From Erodium maritimum (lineage: Eukaryota > Streptophyta > Magnoliopsida > Geraniales > Geraniaceae), in the NCBI GenBank assembly GCA_963921825.1, contig OY997588.1, forward strand, positions 125,333,203 through 125,397,202: 64,000 nt of DNA. Reading direction: 5' to 3'. Shown piece by piece: positions 25,201 to 36,239 of this stretch. The notes below the pieces were generated by a model. The model did no database searches. It was given only the letters and a program-made list of their open reading frames with translations, and had not been told where the DNA came from. Every line of letters begins with the position of its first letter. Position 1 is the first letter of the stretch. The translations under genes were made by a program, and so were the position numbers.

Positions 25201-25557
25201 ATTCGAACTCAACCTACAAATATTTTCCAACGATTATCAGTCCAGTAATTCTTTTTACGAACTTGCAATCCTAAACAGAGGAAACCCTAAAATTAAAATT
25301 CTCAACTTTCCCATTTCCCGACGATTTCAGATCGCGGAACACGATCATCACAACCAATAAAACCATCCCATAAACTTAAAACAAAACCCGGAACAAGGAT
25401 AGAAAGGAAAATCAAAAGACATGCGGCGAAAGTGGGAAACAAAAAAAAACAAATGGAGAAGAAGAACACCTTTAAGCTCAGTAGCGCAGGAAACGCCGAA
25501 AAGTAGAGAAAAAGCCAAGAGAGGGACGATGAGAGCAGCTGAAGAGAAAGAAGCCAT
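19291..25557 (-). CDS. PNET2: Nuclear envelope integral membrane protein, NEMP/PNET2 family (10 exons)
   Basis: A multi-pass protein of the inner nuclear membrane. In plants this family is linked to the nuclear lamina and chromatin organisation. Exons on the minus strand: 25557-25470, 24754-24532, 24438-24281, 24183-24038, 23679-23617, 23513-23421, 21211-21050, 20707-20616, 20322-20150, 19601-19291. All have GT-AG borders and sum to 1509 nt, or 502 residues. The start encodes a signal peptide (about residues 1-25, Leu/Ala-rich, ending GVSCA). A lumenal domain with paired Cys (CQCGKDEW) follows. About five membrane segments lie between residues 160 and 330, including LVCLGLGLVLLLSAPIV and VSILVLVGIVLAGAALGYWIV. 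The nucleoplasmic tail is acidic near its end (DGSDLTMDSESDSTDETV) and contains the DDFTLESTRNAMAELATSPEF block typical of plant members. The 2.2 kb intron 23420-21212 carries an LTR mini-element. The frame is intact throughout. Confidence 0.88.
22146..22823 (+). pseudogene. Fused gag-pol remnant ORF of the mini-element
   Basis: An uninterrupted 225-codon frame starts inside the left LTR and ends inside the right one. Its parts come from distant places of a Ty3/gypsy polyprotein. The N-terminus (residues about 1-70) is gag-start-like, Arg/Gln-rich then acidic. It is joined directly to the end of RNase H (PEKENLVADALSRCDED, residues about 76-95), then to the integrase-proximal region with a short C-terminus. 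RT, protease and the integrase core are absent. It may be translated but has no expected enzyme activity. Its openness suggests recent origin or selection for packaging. Confidence 0.8.
22192..22203 (+). other. Primer-binding site, initiator tRNA-Met
   Basis: TGGTATCAGAGC lies 3 bases inside the left LTR and matches the standard plant tRNA-Met primer-binding sequence. It sets the orientation of the element as plus. Confidence 0.9.
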
Positions 25558-26399
25558 GAGCTCACTCGCTCTCTTCTCTACCGCATTGCAGAGAAACGAA
25601 AAGAGCGAGCCTCAACCACCGCGCGCTTTTTTCCTCTCTGTTTTTAATTTTGATATTTGGTAGAGTTTGTTTTTGGGCGCTGGTTTTTATAGGTCAGTCC
25701 GTACACTTCACGCTACACGCCTTGTGTTGCGTCGCAGCTAAGCTTCCTCTCCGTCTTACTACAATACTACTTACTAGGGTTGTAAACAATGTATTACTAT
25801 TACTTGAGCTGCATTACTCAACTACTCCTTTCAAATTTACCGTATTAAGTTCAAGTGAAATTTAAATATAACTCAAACTCGTTATCAAAAATATTTTGAA
25901 ATTGATTATCGTATGTAAAAATTTGATATACTCACACTGTCAATGTCAAACATATGTAATTATATTTCACTTACAATTCTAAACCTTTTCCACCTTTTCT
26001 TATGTCAAAACTCTTAAACAATTGTGTCTTTAAACTTATCATTAAGTAGAAGTGTATCTTATGTGAATTAAAGTCAGCCTAATCAAGTTCAAATATTTTT
26101 ATGCTATCGGTATTTATAAAATAATTCAAATAAAATGAATTAAATTGAGTCAATATCTATTTACATTGAGTTTGTTTTTTTAGAAGAACAAGGTGCAATA
26201 TTATTATAAAATAAGATAGTTTGATAGGCACACAGGTGTACCCATCTTACAAAAGCAAAATCAACTAACAAACAGAAAGGAAAATCAGAAGAGTAAACTG
26301 TGCTCTGGTACTGGGGGCGTACGAAGGGGGTATCTGCGGTAGCGTCCAAGGACACCGATACAGCATGCTTCTTCCAAAGGGCACTGGGCGAGCCAACCA
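25558..26399. promoter_or_regulatory. Upstream region of the NEMP gene
   Basis: This contains the presumed promoter and 5' UTR of the minus-strand gene starting at 25557. The first 60 bases upstream are pyrimidine-rich on the coding strand. No TATA box is certain. Beyond about 25800 it is AT-rich DNA without recognisable features, up to the LINE remnant. Confidence 0.4.
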
Positions 26400-27702
26400 A
26401 GTGAAGGGGGAATACTGCTGGACCTACATCTCCCCCGGTGTGTCAGCGTGCGTCGTCCTCCCTAGACTGATAATGGTAGGGCTCCTGAACGCGGGTGTGC
26501 TGACTCCGGACTGGCAGGGGAGACAATTATCGACTGATGATGGTGTCATCGCCATCCATCCTCCGGGAAGGGATCAAAGTCGACTCACCCCTCCCCGGGC
26601 CACCTTAGACTCATTCATGTAGGCGAGGGTGCTTGAAGCCCCCCCGCCGATGCTGCTTGTGACTCACCATCTAACGCTGTCGAGCCCTCTGAATCGTCCA
26701 GAGCATCCTCCCTTGCTAGGCGTTTCTTCCCAGACAACGTCGGGCTCGCCTCCTTCTCCACTCATTTAGACGGAATGTCCTCAGTCCCCGTCTCATAGGC
26801 CTCATCCTGCTCCCTCCGGGGAACATATCGCGGGGACGGTGTACGGGGGCCACCCCGACCTCCCTTGTTCCTCGTCTCCAAATAGCTCCAGTTTGTCCCA
26901 GGGATCGCCTTCCCATGCTTAGCCTTCTCAAGGGCCGACCTCGGGTCCCCCGGGGCTCGCAGCGAGTGACCCCTGATCCCTCCCGCTATCGGGCACGACG
27001 GGAAAAGATGTCCCGCACAGCTACGTCCATAACAATGATCCGGTAAAATGTTCATAAGACACTTGGAGTAGCGTTCGTACCTGCGATTCTGACAGTCGGA
27101 ACCAAACTTGGCTCTGTAGAGGTAGTCGGATATCAGCCCAGATCCGGATCCGCATGAAGTCTCCCTAGCAACGCCCCGATCCGTCCACATCCACTGCCTG
27201 ACATGTACCAAGGGCACTCCCTATCCGAAATCCCACTTCTCTGTTTCAGGCCCCCACATGTAGATTGGAGACCCTAGCCCAGACCGAGAAATGGTGGAAG
27301 CTCAACTCGCCCACCTGCATGTGAGTGCGCAGATCTGTAAAGAGCACCAGGGACTCCCAAAAAGCCCATGGCTCCCCAGCCAAGACACGCGCTCGCTCCC
27401 GCGCCGTGCGAAAAAAGAAGCCAACTAGACCTCTTTCAAGAGGTCTAGCGTCCACCTTCATCCCCCACAAGTAGGTTGTGCTTCAGCCGTTCATCCCGGA
27501 GGGACTAATCGGTTAGTCGCCCGTTCACGCGGAACAGGCGAATAACATCCAGAGTTGTCAGACGACTTTCCCAACGGAGAAAAATACGGAAAATGAGAAC
27601 CGGGTACCAAGGTGTGCCTTTATCAACAAGAGAAGAACGAACGCCAAACGTCCCGCGAGGACTAAGCATAACCATAAGGTTACGCCTTAGAAGTGAGAGC
27701 AC
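26400..27702 (-). pseudogene. LINE ORF1 remnant (DUF4283 plus zinc knuckle)
   Basis: Read on the minus strand from 27702, a segment with LTTLDVIRLFRVNGRLTD (about 27510-27560) is followed by a DUF4283-like block. In that block MWGMKVDARPLERGLVGFFF, RVLAGEPWAFWESLVLF and GELSFHHFSVWARV (27250-27470) match the usual order 'W...FLF / VL.GGPW.F....L.L / E.....FWVRV'. Downstream (26990-27060) ILPDHCYG...GHLFPSCP fits the DUF4283-associated zinc knuckle. A basic, Arg/Pro-rich tail follows to about 26760. At least two frame breaks are needed. No ORF2 follows. The boundary near 26400 is approximate. Confidence 0.7.
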
Positions 27703-27709
27703 CTCACGT

Positions 27710-29408
27710 TGAAATCCGGCAACTGATGGCCGCGGGCGACTACCACAAGTTTCCAGGCCAGTAACAAGATGGCACCGAGCGAAGCGTTGTGTGGTAGGTC
27801 GGATTTTGTGCCATGCATGGGCACAGGGAAGATTAAGGGTTAATCGTTGATGGTTTTAAGTTGTTCAAGGAACAATGGAAGGAACCGCGCTAGTTTTTGA
27901 ACGGCTCGAATTAGCGAGATCACAGTGCATGATGTTTACTCCTTATGAGATGATTTGGGTGGTTTTGATTGAGTTTTTTTGATCCGCAGCTCGTGAACGA
28001 GTGTCATCGGTATAAGAATGACCACCGATGGGGATAAACTTTATTGATCAATCTTGGATTGTGTTTCGCTGTCAAGTCTGGTTATTGTACGTTGATTTTG
28101 GTGTCTTGAAAGACGCCTACTTTCGGCTAAATGCCAGTACGGGGTTCTACCGTTCTTGTTGTTGTACGTCGTTCGTTCGACTAGTTGTTGGTAGAGATCG
28201 TGGTTGTACGAAACAGTACACGGGTCTGAGAACCGTGGTATCGCAGATACAATGACTTATACGAAACGACTCGTAAGACGGTTTTGTCAGAAGCGTAAAC
28301 TGGTGTCGACGGTAAGAGAGTTATAGCAAGTTGGTTAACTTTGTATTCGACCGTAGTTGAGATTTGCTGGTTTGTCCTTGCTCTAGGATCGTGATACTTG
28401 TTGAGTGGTCGAATTTTCATCAGGTTGAGAATCTTGAACGATTTTACCAGGTGTGACCTGCCGTTAGAATTGGGCAAGTATGTCGCGCATCGGATAGTGT
28501 GAGCTTCTAATGGTAGTACGTTTAGAAGCGTGCCGACTTCCGACTAGAGGTCGGTGCTTGTTTTATTCACTTGTTTGTGGTACGCCTACCTTTCCACGTG
28601 ATGTGGTGAAACGAACGTTGTTCCAGATCCTTCGGTGTTAATGAAGTATTTTGTTTGTGGTTAGGAGTACGTATTACTCCCTTGGAAGTTGTTTGTAGTC
28701 GGTTGTGTTTTGTTAGTATTTGAGTTATGTTGGGTTTAATCTCGTGGCAATCACTAAGGAGAAATTGATTAATTTACGTTTGCGTGTGGTTCCGACTTTG
28801 TTAACTTGTAGAGAGTTCCAACAGGACACCTTTGACGACGGAATTTCCGGTGTGGGATATCGAGATCCCCACCTTAGTTTTCTTGAGTGTTTGGTTGTTG
28901 CTCGACTTGTGTTATTACTCGGTTTTCTTGACTTATTTAATCGTTGCGCGTGCTTTCGTAAAGTAGGGTGAGACGGTTTTTGTACCGCCAAGTTTGGCGT
29001 TTGAGGAAATAGTGTGATCAAGTGAAGCACGTTTAAGTGACTGTTGCGTAAATTCGGAAACGGTTAAAAGACCGTGCAGGGCCGACAAAAGAATTATGCA
29101 ATTAGGAGACGCCGACCTCTGGAGGTTACAGTCGGTTAACGCGTATTACTGGAAGTGAGCCTAAGAAGGACCTTTAGCGGTTCGACCGCGTCGGAGGCAA
29201 GTTGGGCCCACATCTTATCGAACCTTTTTGGAGATCTTCATGAAGGGCTAGAGCCGTCGTCTAGCAGTCTCCGTGTGTTCCCAAACTGCGGGAGTACACC
29301 GCGGATCCCTCGCTTGGGAGTCTTGAGCAGGACGTTTCCTGAGTTAGGATCAAGAGGAGCACGTGCGTTTTAAATTTCGAGGACGAAATTCTTTTAAGGG
29401 GGGTAGAC
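27710..29408 (+). pseudogene. Decayed Ty3/gypsy internal region, 3' end
   Basis: No continuous frame and no certain domain remain. The last 40 bases before the LTR (AATTTCGAGGACGAAATTC at about 29371, then TTTTAAGGGGGGTAGAC at 29392-29408) are the conserved end of a Ty3/gypsy pol gene plus polypurine tract. The same sequence lies at the equivalent place of the element at 54957-57850. The region is taken to be what remains of the element whose 3' LTR starts at 29409. The left limit is arbitrary. Confidence 0.55.
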
Positions 29409-32400
29409 TGTAAAACCCCACGTGAATTCTAAATGGTATTATTTGAAAATCGAAATGTCAAGGTGGGTTTTTGCAACAAGTGAAATTGGAGAAGGAAAAT
29501 CAAACAAAAAAAAGGACAAGAGGGATTTGGGCTGACTGGGTCGGTCAGGGACGAGCTGGGCCCAGACTGCTTGAATTTTGGCCCAATTCGCGTGGACCAA
29601 GCCCAATCCACTCAGAAGTAACCCTAAACGCGTCACTGTACATCTCCTTCGCGCAGCTTCGCACGAAAGGGAACAGATCCATTCGCAGTCCCTCGTCCTA
29701 CGCGTTTCTCTCTCTCGCGATTTCGTTCTGCCCCACCTCACCGGACATCTCCACCACAAATCGAGCCTCTCCATCCCCGGATTCAGCACCACCGCCCTCG
29801 ATTTCCTTTCCTTTGGTCCACCGCCTTCGGTACCGAGCAGCACCGCACTGGCGACTGCGTGTTGGCACGATTCGTGCCCCCTTGCCGGTGTTCCGTGTTC
29901 TCCGACCTCGCAACGTCGGATTTCACCTTTTCCCGAGCTCGTTTCGAGCGCTGTAGACCGGAGCGACGTCGGAGAAACTTCCCGTCGCCAGATCTGAAAC
30001 GGGGTAGCAGCGCGTTGGCTACCGTCGTTCCTTGACGCCCTTCCTAGCCACGTCTATTCTTCTCCGGGCTTTCTTTCCGACCACGCCGCCCCTAGACGAT
30101 CGGAGAGCTCGCCGGAGACATCACAGACGTCTCCTCCAGCTCGCCTGAGTCACGGCCAAGCCAGGATGACCGTTGGGCCTCGGGTCAGACAACCACAGAA
30201 GACAGGCTTGGGCCTGGTGGGATCTGGGCCTCGGCCTGGATTTGGTTGGGCTTGGGTCCGGGTCCTGTGTCGGATCTGGATCCGGGTCTGACCGGGTTTC
30301 GGTCGGCTCGGGTCCGGTTCGGGTAGTACCGGATCTGAGTCCGGGTTTGGGCTTGGATCCGGGTCAACCCGGTTCTGAAGAAAAGTATTTCAAAATCAGA
30401 TTTAATTAATTAATTTAATTAATTCAAGGTGAGAATTTAAAGGACTTTTGGGTAAATCAGTGGAACTTTGGACTTTTCCGGGTTTTGATTGGACACTTTA
30501 TTTGTCAAACCTAGACGGGACTTCGCCCAAGAACGAAGAACTTGGACCCGAGCTAGAAGAACGAAGATCACGCCGGAATGTGAAGAACGGAGTTGTGACC
30601 ATTCGAGCGTTTCATCAGAGTTTTATTAGAGGAAGACCACGAGGTAAGGAAAGTCTTAATTTCTTAATTAACGCTTAGTATGTATGATTAGGATAATAAA
30701 ATCGGAAAGGTCCTAGGATTACCTATAGGATGCGAATAACTAGAATAATCGTATTTCAATTACTAATAGATGGATGAGTCTAGTATGCATGTTTAGGACG
30801 ATGACAATTAGTGAAGTGTGCTTTCAATACTTGGGAAATTGATTTACTGGTAGAGAGGCTGTGAAGAGCTCTCGGATTAGTTGGGTGCTAGGATCACATG
30901 CTTGATTGATATTTATTAGGTTAACTTAAGAGTCTAATGAAACTAGATTAGCTTCTCTTATCGAATGACTATTTGTTCGTTCACATGATGATTGATTGGT
31001 TGAATGCATGCTTGATTGATTGAGTGTTTATGTTGATATAATTGTTGGTTGAACGGATGATCGAGTATGACTGGTTGTGCCAAAGGAGTGCAATCAGGTG
31101 ATCGATGTACCGATGGTTGGTAACAGGTAAGTGTACGGTAAGTATGAAATGGTGTTGGTTGTCTTGGTTGTGATGAAAGTGTGTTCCGACGTGTGTTGCT
31201 TGACAGATGAATGAAATGCTTGTTCCTTTATTCTTATTCTTGAATGTATGTTCGTTTATTGGTTTGTCTATTCGTTTGCTTGGTTTGGTACTACACCTAG
31301 GGGGGGGGTAATCCGGTGCCGATGAGGTGGTTGGAGTTGGACAGATACAGTGAGTTAATGACTGAGTTTAGAGCCTGAGGGTATTGGTTACTGGATATTA
31401 TAAGAGTTGAGTTTTGGCAGATCCTGCGGGATATTTATTGGTTACTGGATATTATAAGAGTTGAGTATTGGCAGATCATGCGGGATATTTATTGGTTACT
31501 GGATATTATGAGAGTTGAGTATTGGCAGATTCTGTGGGATATTCATTGGTTATTGGCCCTGCGGGCATTTGGTTATGGGACCCTGCGGGGCATTGGTTAT
31601 TGGGCCTGCGGGCATTTGGTTATTGGACCCTGCGGGGCATTGGTTATTGGGCATGCGGACATTTGGTTATTGGACCCTGCGGGGCATTGGTTATTGGGCC
31701 TGCGGGCATTTGGACAGTTTACCCTGCGGGGAAAGGATTACTTATGGTTTCATCCCAAGGAACTGCATCCCTGTGGGTGCACTACTTGGTCCCCCATGAC
31801 ATATGGTCCTTAGGTGGCATTTCCGAATTAGTTTCAGTGCCTCGATGCATGTACCTCCTTTGGACCGAGGGAAAATCTGATGTGATGTGGATACTCTGGT
31901 GGATCGGATTATGGGAACCGAAGTGATCCCAGAATGTATCCACGGATCGGAGGTTTGAGAAAGCAAGTGGTTGGCAAGATACTAATAATTCCCAGTTTAT
32001 TTTTATTGATCCGTTAAAGTATTTATTATGAACTTCTTTTAAGTTACTATTATCTTGGGAAAAAGCGATACTATTTCCTTATCGGGATTCTATAACATTT
32101 CATTGATTTATAGAATTTACTCGTTCCCGTTGTGTCGATTTTCTATGTTAGTCTAATGTTATCTGTTTATTCTCTGAGAACTCATCGTTATCCTCGAGAA
32201 TGCGTTATTGTTACCGCTGCTTCTTATTCGTTTATTATACTTTTGGGTCTAAAGGTTTTAAATACTTTTGTGACAGCGATTTAAAGCAGATTTAATATTA
32301 AACTCGGAGAATAAAGTTATTTACGATTTTCCCTACTGAGCGTCAGCTCATCCCTATTTGTTTACTTATTGTGTGTACAGGTGTGCTTGGGATCTGGGAA

Positions 32401-32650
32401 ATTCGAGGCTCGGGAGCTTCCGGATGTCCTGAGAGTTGTATTAGAGATGTGTTGGTCCTCATTGTCGAACTTTATTTACCTTTTCAATTATCAAGTGTGG
32501 ACACTATATTTGAAGTTTAGATTGAATTATTGCGGAATACTTGGGACTCGTTTTCAGCTTTAAAGGATTTTATTTCAAGTGTACTACTTTTACCTCGCTA
32601 GTTCCTGGTCACGTCTCGAGTCTGGTCAAAACCGGATTTGGGGCGTGACA
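29409..32650 (+). mobile_element. 3' LTR, family B, of a Ty3/gypsy element
   Basis: About 3242 bp. It starts TGTAAAACCCCACGTGAATTC directly after a polypurine tract and ends GGATTTGGGGCGTGACA. It matches the solo LTR at 49848-52786 in reverse complement, including the GC-rich leader-like part, the tandem repeats around CCCTGCGGGGCATTGGTTAT, the phrase CATGTACCTCCTTTGGACCGAGG, and the CTACTGAGCGTCAGCTCATCCC motif at about 32333. No matching 5' LTR lies in the window, so the left part of the element is deleted. Small ORFs within it are not credible genes. Confidence 0.8.
31390..31735. repeat. Two adjoining tandem arrays in LTR family B
   Basis: About three copies of a 54-bp unit (GGATATTATAAGAGTTGAGT... 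to TTATTGGTTACT) are followed by about four copies of a 47-bp unit. The second unit is itself two related 23-24 bp halves: GGTTATTGGGCCTGCGGGCATTT and GGTTATTGGACCCTGCGGGG. Confidence 0.9.
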
Positions 32651-32949
32651 CCAGGTCCGGCTCCAGTACCTCCCTCGCCGTCAACGTCAACGGCGTCGTC
32701 AGGGGATCACCAGCTCCATCCTTCCCCCCACCGTCGGACGACAGCGGGATCACCGACACCGCCGCCAGTCCCAGCACGACCGTCCGGTCCGCGCGAACAT
32801 GGCGCTCCGTGTCAGCCCCCCGTCCCGCCCGCATCCACGCCGGTCGTGTCATTCGCAGCCCCACACACGGTCATCACATCCTCCTCCGGATCGGCCCACA
32901 GAGAAGGATCACCAAAAAGGCTGGAGAGTCTCGCCGCCGAGTTCGCCAT
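32651..32949 (-). pseudogene. Possible first-exon fragment of an unidentified gene, cut by an LTR
   Basis: I do not recognise the product. On the minus strand an ATG at 32949 opens a GC-rich frame (MANSAARLSSLFGDPSLW...) of about 50 codons before a stop. Another frame stays open from 32864 to the LTR border. The leader just upstream carries AAACCCTAG (32968-32976), a telo-box often found in 5' UTRs of plant housekeeping genes, next to a pyrimidine-rich stretch. The coding part ends exactly where LTR family B ends (32650). The remainder is not visible on the other side. It would have been head to head with the UBC2 gene, about 790 bp between start codons. It could also be an unrelated GC-rich fragment. 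Confidence 0.35.
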
Positions 32950-33369
32950 CGCCTCCAAAAGTCAAGCCTAGGGTTTTGATAGAGAGAGCAAAAAGAGAGG
33001 CCGCTCTATTTACATTGAGTAGATAAACGGTTTGAGCATAAATTTATAAGCGATGTATTAAAACAAAATGCATCTACAAGATGATGATGCTGTTTTCAAG
33101 TTCATATGACATTTCATATTTTAAGAGTTCCTATGCTAGAACTTTGAATATCTAAATTTAATAATCGGTGATGGTTTTTATTTTTTGAATACATAAAATT
33201 ATAAAAAGATAACCAATGAATATGAACAATTACATGCATTCTAAAAATAAAAAGTAGTGAATGGTAAAGTTCCATGATCAATATACTGAGTATTAACCTG
33301 TAATTCCTCTTCATCTTATTCGTAATACAATTCCATCCCAACACAAACATCGAAACGGCGTCACAGAAG

Positions 33370-33741
33370 CGCACCCAATTACCCACGTGTCACCATCCGA
33401 ACCGATGGCGTGAGTCACCCACGCGAATCAACTACGCGTCACCGACGCGCTACCTTTATTACACGTGCCTCTTCCTCATTTGCTGATTCCGAAACAGGAC
33501 CTGATGCAGCGACACAGCCAGCATCAGCATCAGCACCATAATCATAATCCTGCGAAGAGGACGATCGAGCAGAGCTTTTGGCTTGACCCGTTGAAGAGAC
33601 CCAGACGACGTAATGGAAGCTTCCATGAATTCCTCATGGGCGAGGATCGATCTTTCTTAGATTTGCTCAGATCTGTCTCATCCTTCTCGCAGAACCTGCA
33701 ATTTGTAGCGTGAATTGAGGGTTGTCGGAAGAAGAAAAAGC
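33370..33741 (+). promoter_or_regulatory. Promoter and 5' UTR of the UBC2-type gene
   Basis: A GC-richer stretch carries ACGTG cores (about 33384) and a perfect G-box CACGTG at 33462-33467. A purine-rich leader precedes the ATG at 33742. An open frame at 33465-33713 ends 29 bases before the true start and looks like leader sequence or a long upstream ORF, not a gene. G-boxes are bound by bZIP and bHLH factors. Actual use here is inference. Confidence 0.5.
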
Positions 33742-35834
33742 ATGTCGACGCCGGCGAGGAAGAGGCTGATGAGGGATTTCAAGAGACTCCAGCAGGATCC
33801 GCCTGCCGGAATCAGTGGTGCTCCCCAGGATAACAACATCATGCTCTGGAACGCTGTCATCTTTGGGTATTTACTTCCTGGTCCCGCCTCTTGTCTCTAT
33901 TTGCCATGTTTTTGCTAATTTGGTTCCTGATTTTTCTTCTTTTCTCTTTCAAGGCCTGATGATACTCCCTGGGATGGAGGTGGGTACATCTCAGTTTCAC
34001 TATTTATCAGTTTTTTCCTAACTTTACACACTGCGCTTCATTTTGGGTTTTAGGATGTGTTTGATGTTGTATGGTGTTAGAAATATGCTGATATTTGATG
34101 ATTGCTGGTTAAGATTATGGCATTGGATAAGTTCTGGTTCCAGACTCCTAGTGGGTCTGGGAAAAAAATGTTTTTCTTTTTCTTTTTAGACGGAACAGCC
34201 TGGCTTCAGATATTGACATGTTCAAGCATCGATTGATAAGGGTTATATTGCAATCACAGAAAACCATTTAATTGTAAAATGCTTTTAGTTCTTTATGTCA
34301 ATGATCTTGAATTTTGGAATTTCATCCGAGTTTATTCATTTATGGGTACCTAAGTAATTGGAAGCCAAGTATCAAGTCAAATGAGCTGTTAGTTGATTAT
34401 TAATTCTATCATGCTGTTACTCACATGGAGTAGGGCATGTCGGACACATTTCTTCCTTATTAGGACTTGAACATAATTCAGTGCTGAATATGTTTGCCTA
34501 GACTTTGTAATTAAAGATCAGGTAATGCTGTACTTCTAAATTCCTCATAAATGGTGCATACTTAACAAAATAGGAAAGGAGGGGAATAGTGTTTTGGGAT
34601 GTTTCGTGTTGCAATAGTCATTCACTTGAGATGATTGTGAGAAGCATTGTGCAGAAGTTACCTTTACTCTTGTTAGTATGTTTGCTTACATTTCATTCAC
34701 AGATTGGTGGTGGTTAGTTTATCTATAATTTCCCTTCTGTTCAGTAACCATATGCTAGTTTTACGGTAAGTCACTAAACCTAACCATTATCTTGAACTTC
34801 CACAGGTACGTTCAAACTGACACTGCAGTTCATAGAGGATTATCCGAATAAACCTCCGACTGTCCGGTTTGTTTCTAGAATGTTTCATCCAAATAGTATG
34901 TCCAGAACCTTATTCTATTAACATTAAATGCCACTTGTGCTTCACATACTATACTGGCTTGTAGTATTTTTTTAATGGTATTTAAAATCTGACTTCAGAT
35001 TATTTTATCAGTTTATGCAGATGGTAGTATTTGCTTGGATATTTTGCAAAACCAATGGAGTCCCATATATGATGTTGCAGCTATACTCACTTCAATTCAG
35101 GTGCATATTGTGCGAATTAAATGCTGCATGACTCATGCATTCTATGATTATAGATTTCTCAAACTGCAATATTGTGCGAATTTCATAAACTACCTTTTTT
35201 ACTTATAAGTTCCAAGCAATATCTTTGTTGGAACACAGACCCAGTAAAATTGTTTTTGGGGGGGTTGTCTTGAGAGTGCATGGAACCTTCTAGTCCATAG
35301 TTCCTTTAGTCAATGACTAGCATCCTTTGTTAGTTATTGCCTTCTTAATAAACTAAGGATAGGAAAAAACCCGGAAAGAAACTAAATCACCGCTCTTTGA
35401 TTTCTGATGTCCATGTTGTTCCATGCTATCTTATGCTAGCACATCATCTCTGTAAACATCTATAACTAGACTGGAGAATGGCGTGGATTTTTGTCTCTGC
35501 TATCTATGTGTTGTTTACAGGCTCATGTTGGTTCAACTGGTTCTTCATGTAATATCCAAGACCGCAACATATAAAATTTAAATCTGTTTGTAATTCCATG
35601 TATTTAGGGTATTGTGTTATGTGCTATTCTACTAAAACAAGTGTGCTTCACATATGATACAAATACCCTGACAAAACCCTATTAATTTTGTTCCTTTTTT
35701 ATCAGTCCCTTCTCTGTGATCCAAATCCAAACTCACCTGCAAACTCTGAAGCAGCTCGCATGTTCAGTGAAAATAGGCGCGAATACAACCGAAGAGTGCG
35801 TGAAATAGTGGAGCAGAGCTGGACAGCCGATTAA
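33742..35834 (+). CDS. UBC2: Ubiquitin-conjugating enzyme E2, RAD6 type (UBC1/2/3 group), 5 exons
   Basis: A cytosolic/nuclear E2 that takes ubiquitin from E1 as a thioester and, with RING E3s, passes it to lysines. In plants the RAD6-type E2s work with HUB1/HUB2 in histone H2B mono-ubiquitination and also act in DNA-damage tolerance. Exons: 33742-33866, 33954-33979, 34806-34895, 35012-35100, 35706-35834. All introns are GT-AG. The sum is 459 nt, giving 152 residues, the usual length. The N-terminus [17 protein letters not shown], the HPN-type motif (RMFHPN, split by an intron), the catalytic Cys in [14 protein letters not shown] (about residue 88) and the C-terminus VEQSWTAD are all present. 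No acidic tail follows, as is typical of the plant forms. The gene is intact and converges on the LRR pseudokinase gene. Confidence 0.97.
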
Positions 35835-36239
35835 TCCCCATTGTTGGCACCAGCAAGCTCTGTTATGATGAAATAAAACACGAAGGAAAAAAAATGCTGG
35901 TATTGGTTGTTCTGAAATGATCCTAGTTCTATGAACTTATGGTTTTGTGTGCACTTTCATCAAGCTTTCTTGGAATGATTTCTCTTTGTTTTAGACAACT
36001 TTTATTTCTTAAACTCCTATGTTTGATATTTTTAGGGCAATACCAAATCAGCTATAATGTCATGTTAAAACCCGATACAATCTAAAAGCCCAAGATGTTT
36101 ATGAGATATCTTTAGCATGTTTATATAGGAGATAATGAAGGTGTAATTAAAATTTCATGTCCTAAATTACACAAATGAGCAAATAGCATTACAAACTCAA
36201 CTAAAGTATAGATCAGTATCATGGCATTGCACAGTGGAG

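Noticed and set aside
29471-30000. Several 130-160 codon frames on both strands
   Set aside because: They lie inside LTR family B. The sister LTR at 49848-52786 does not preserve the same frames, so coding is unlikely.
33465-33713. 82-codon frame upstream of UBC2 as a separate gene
   Set aside because: His/Gln-rich, with no domain, ending 29 bases before the UBC2 start. Best seen as 5' leader sequence.
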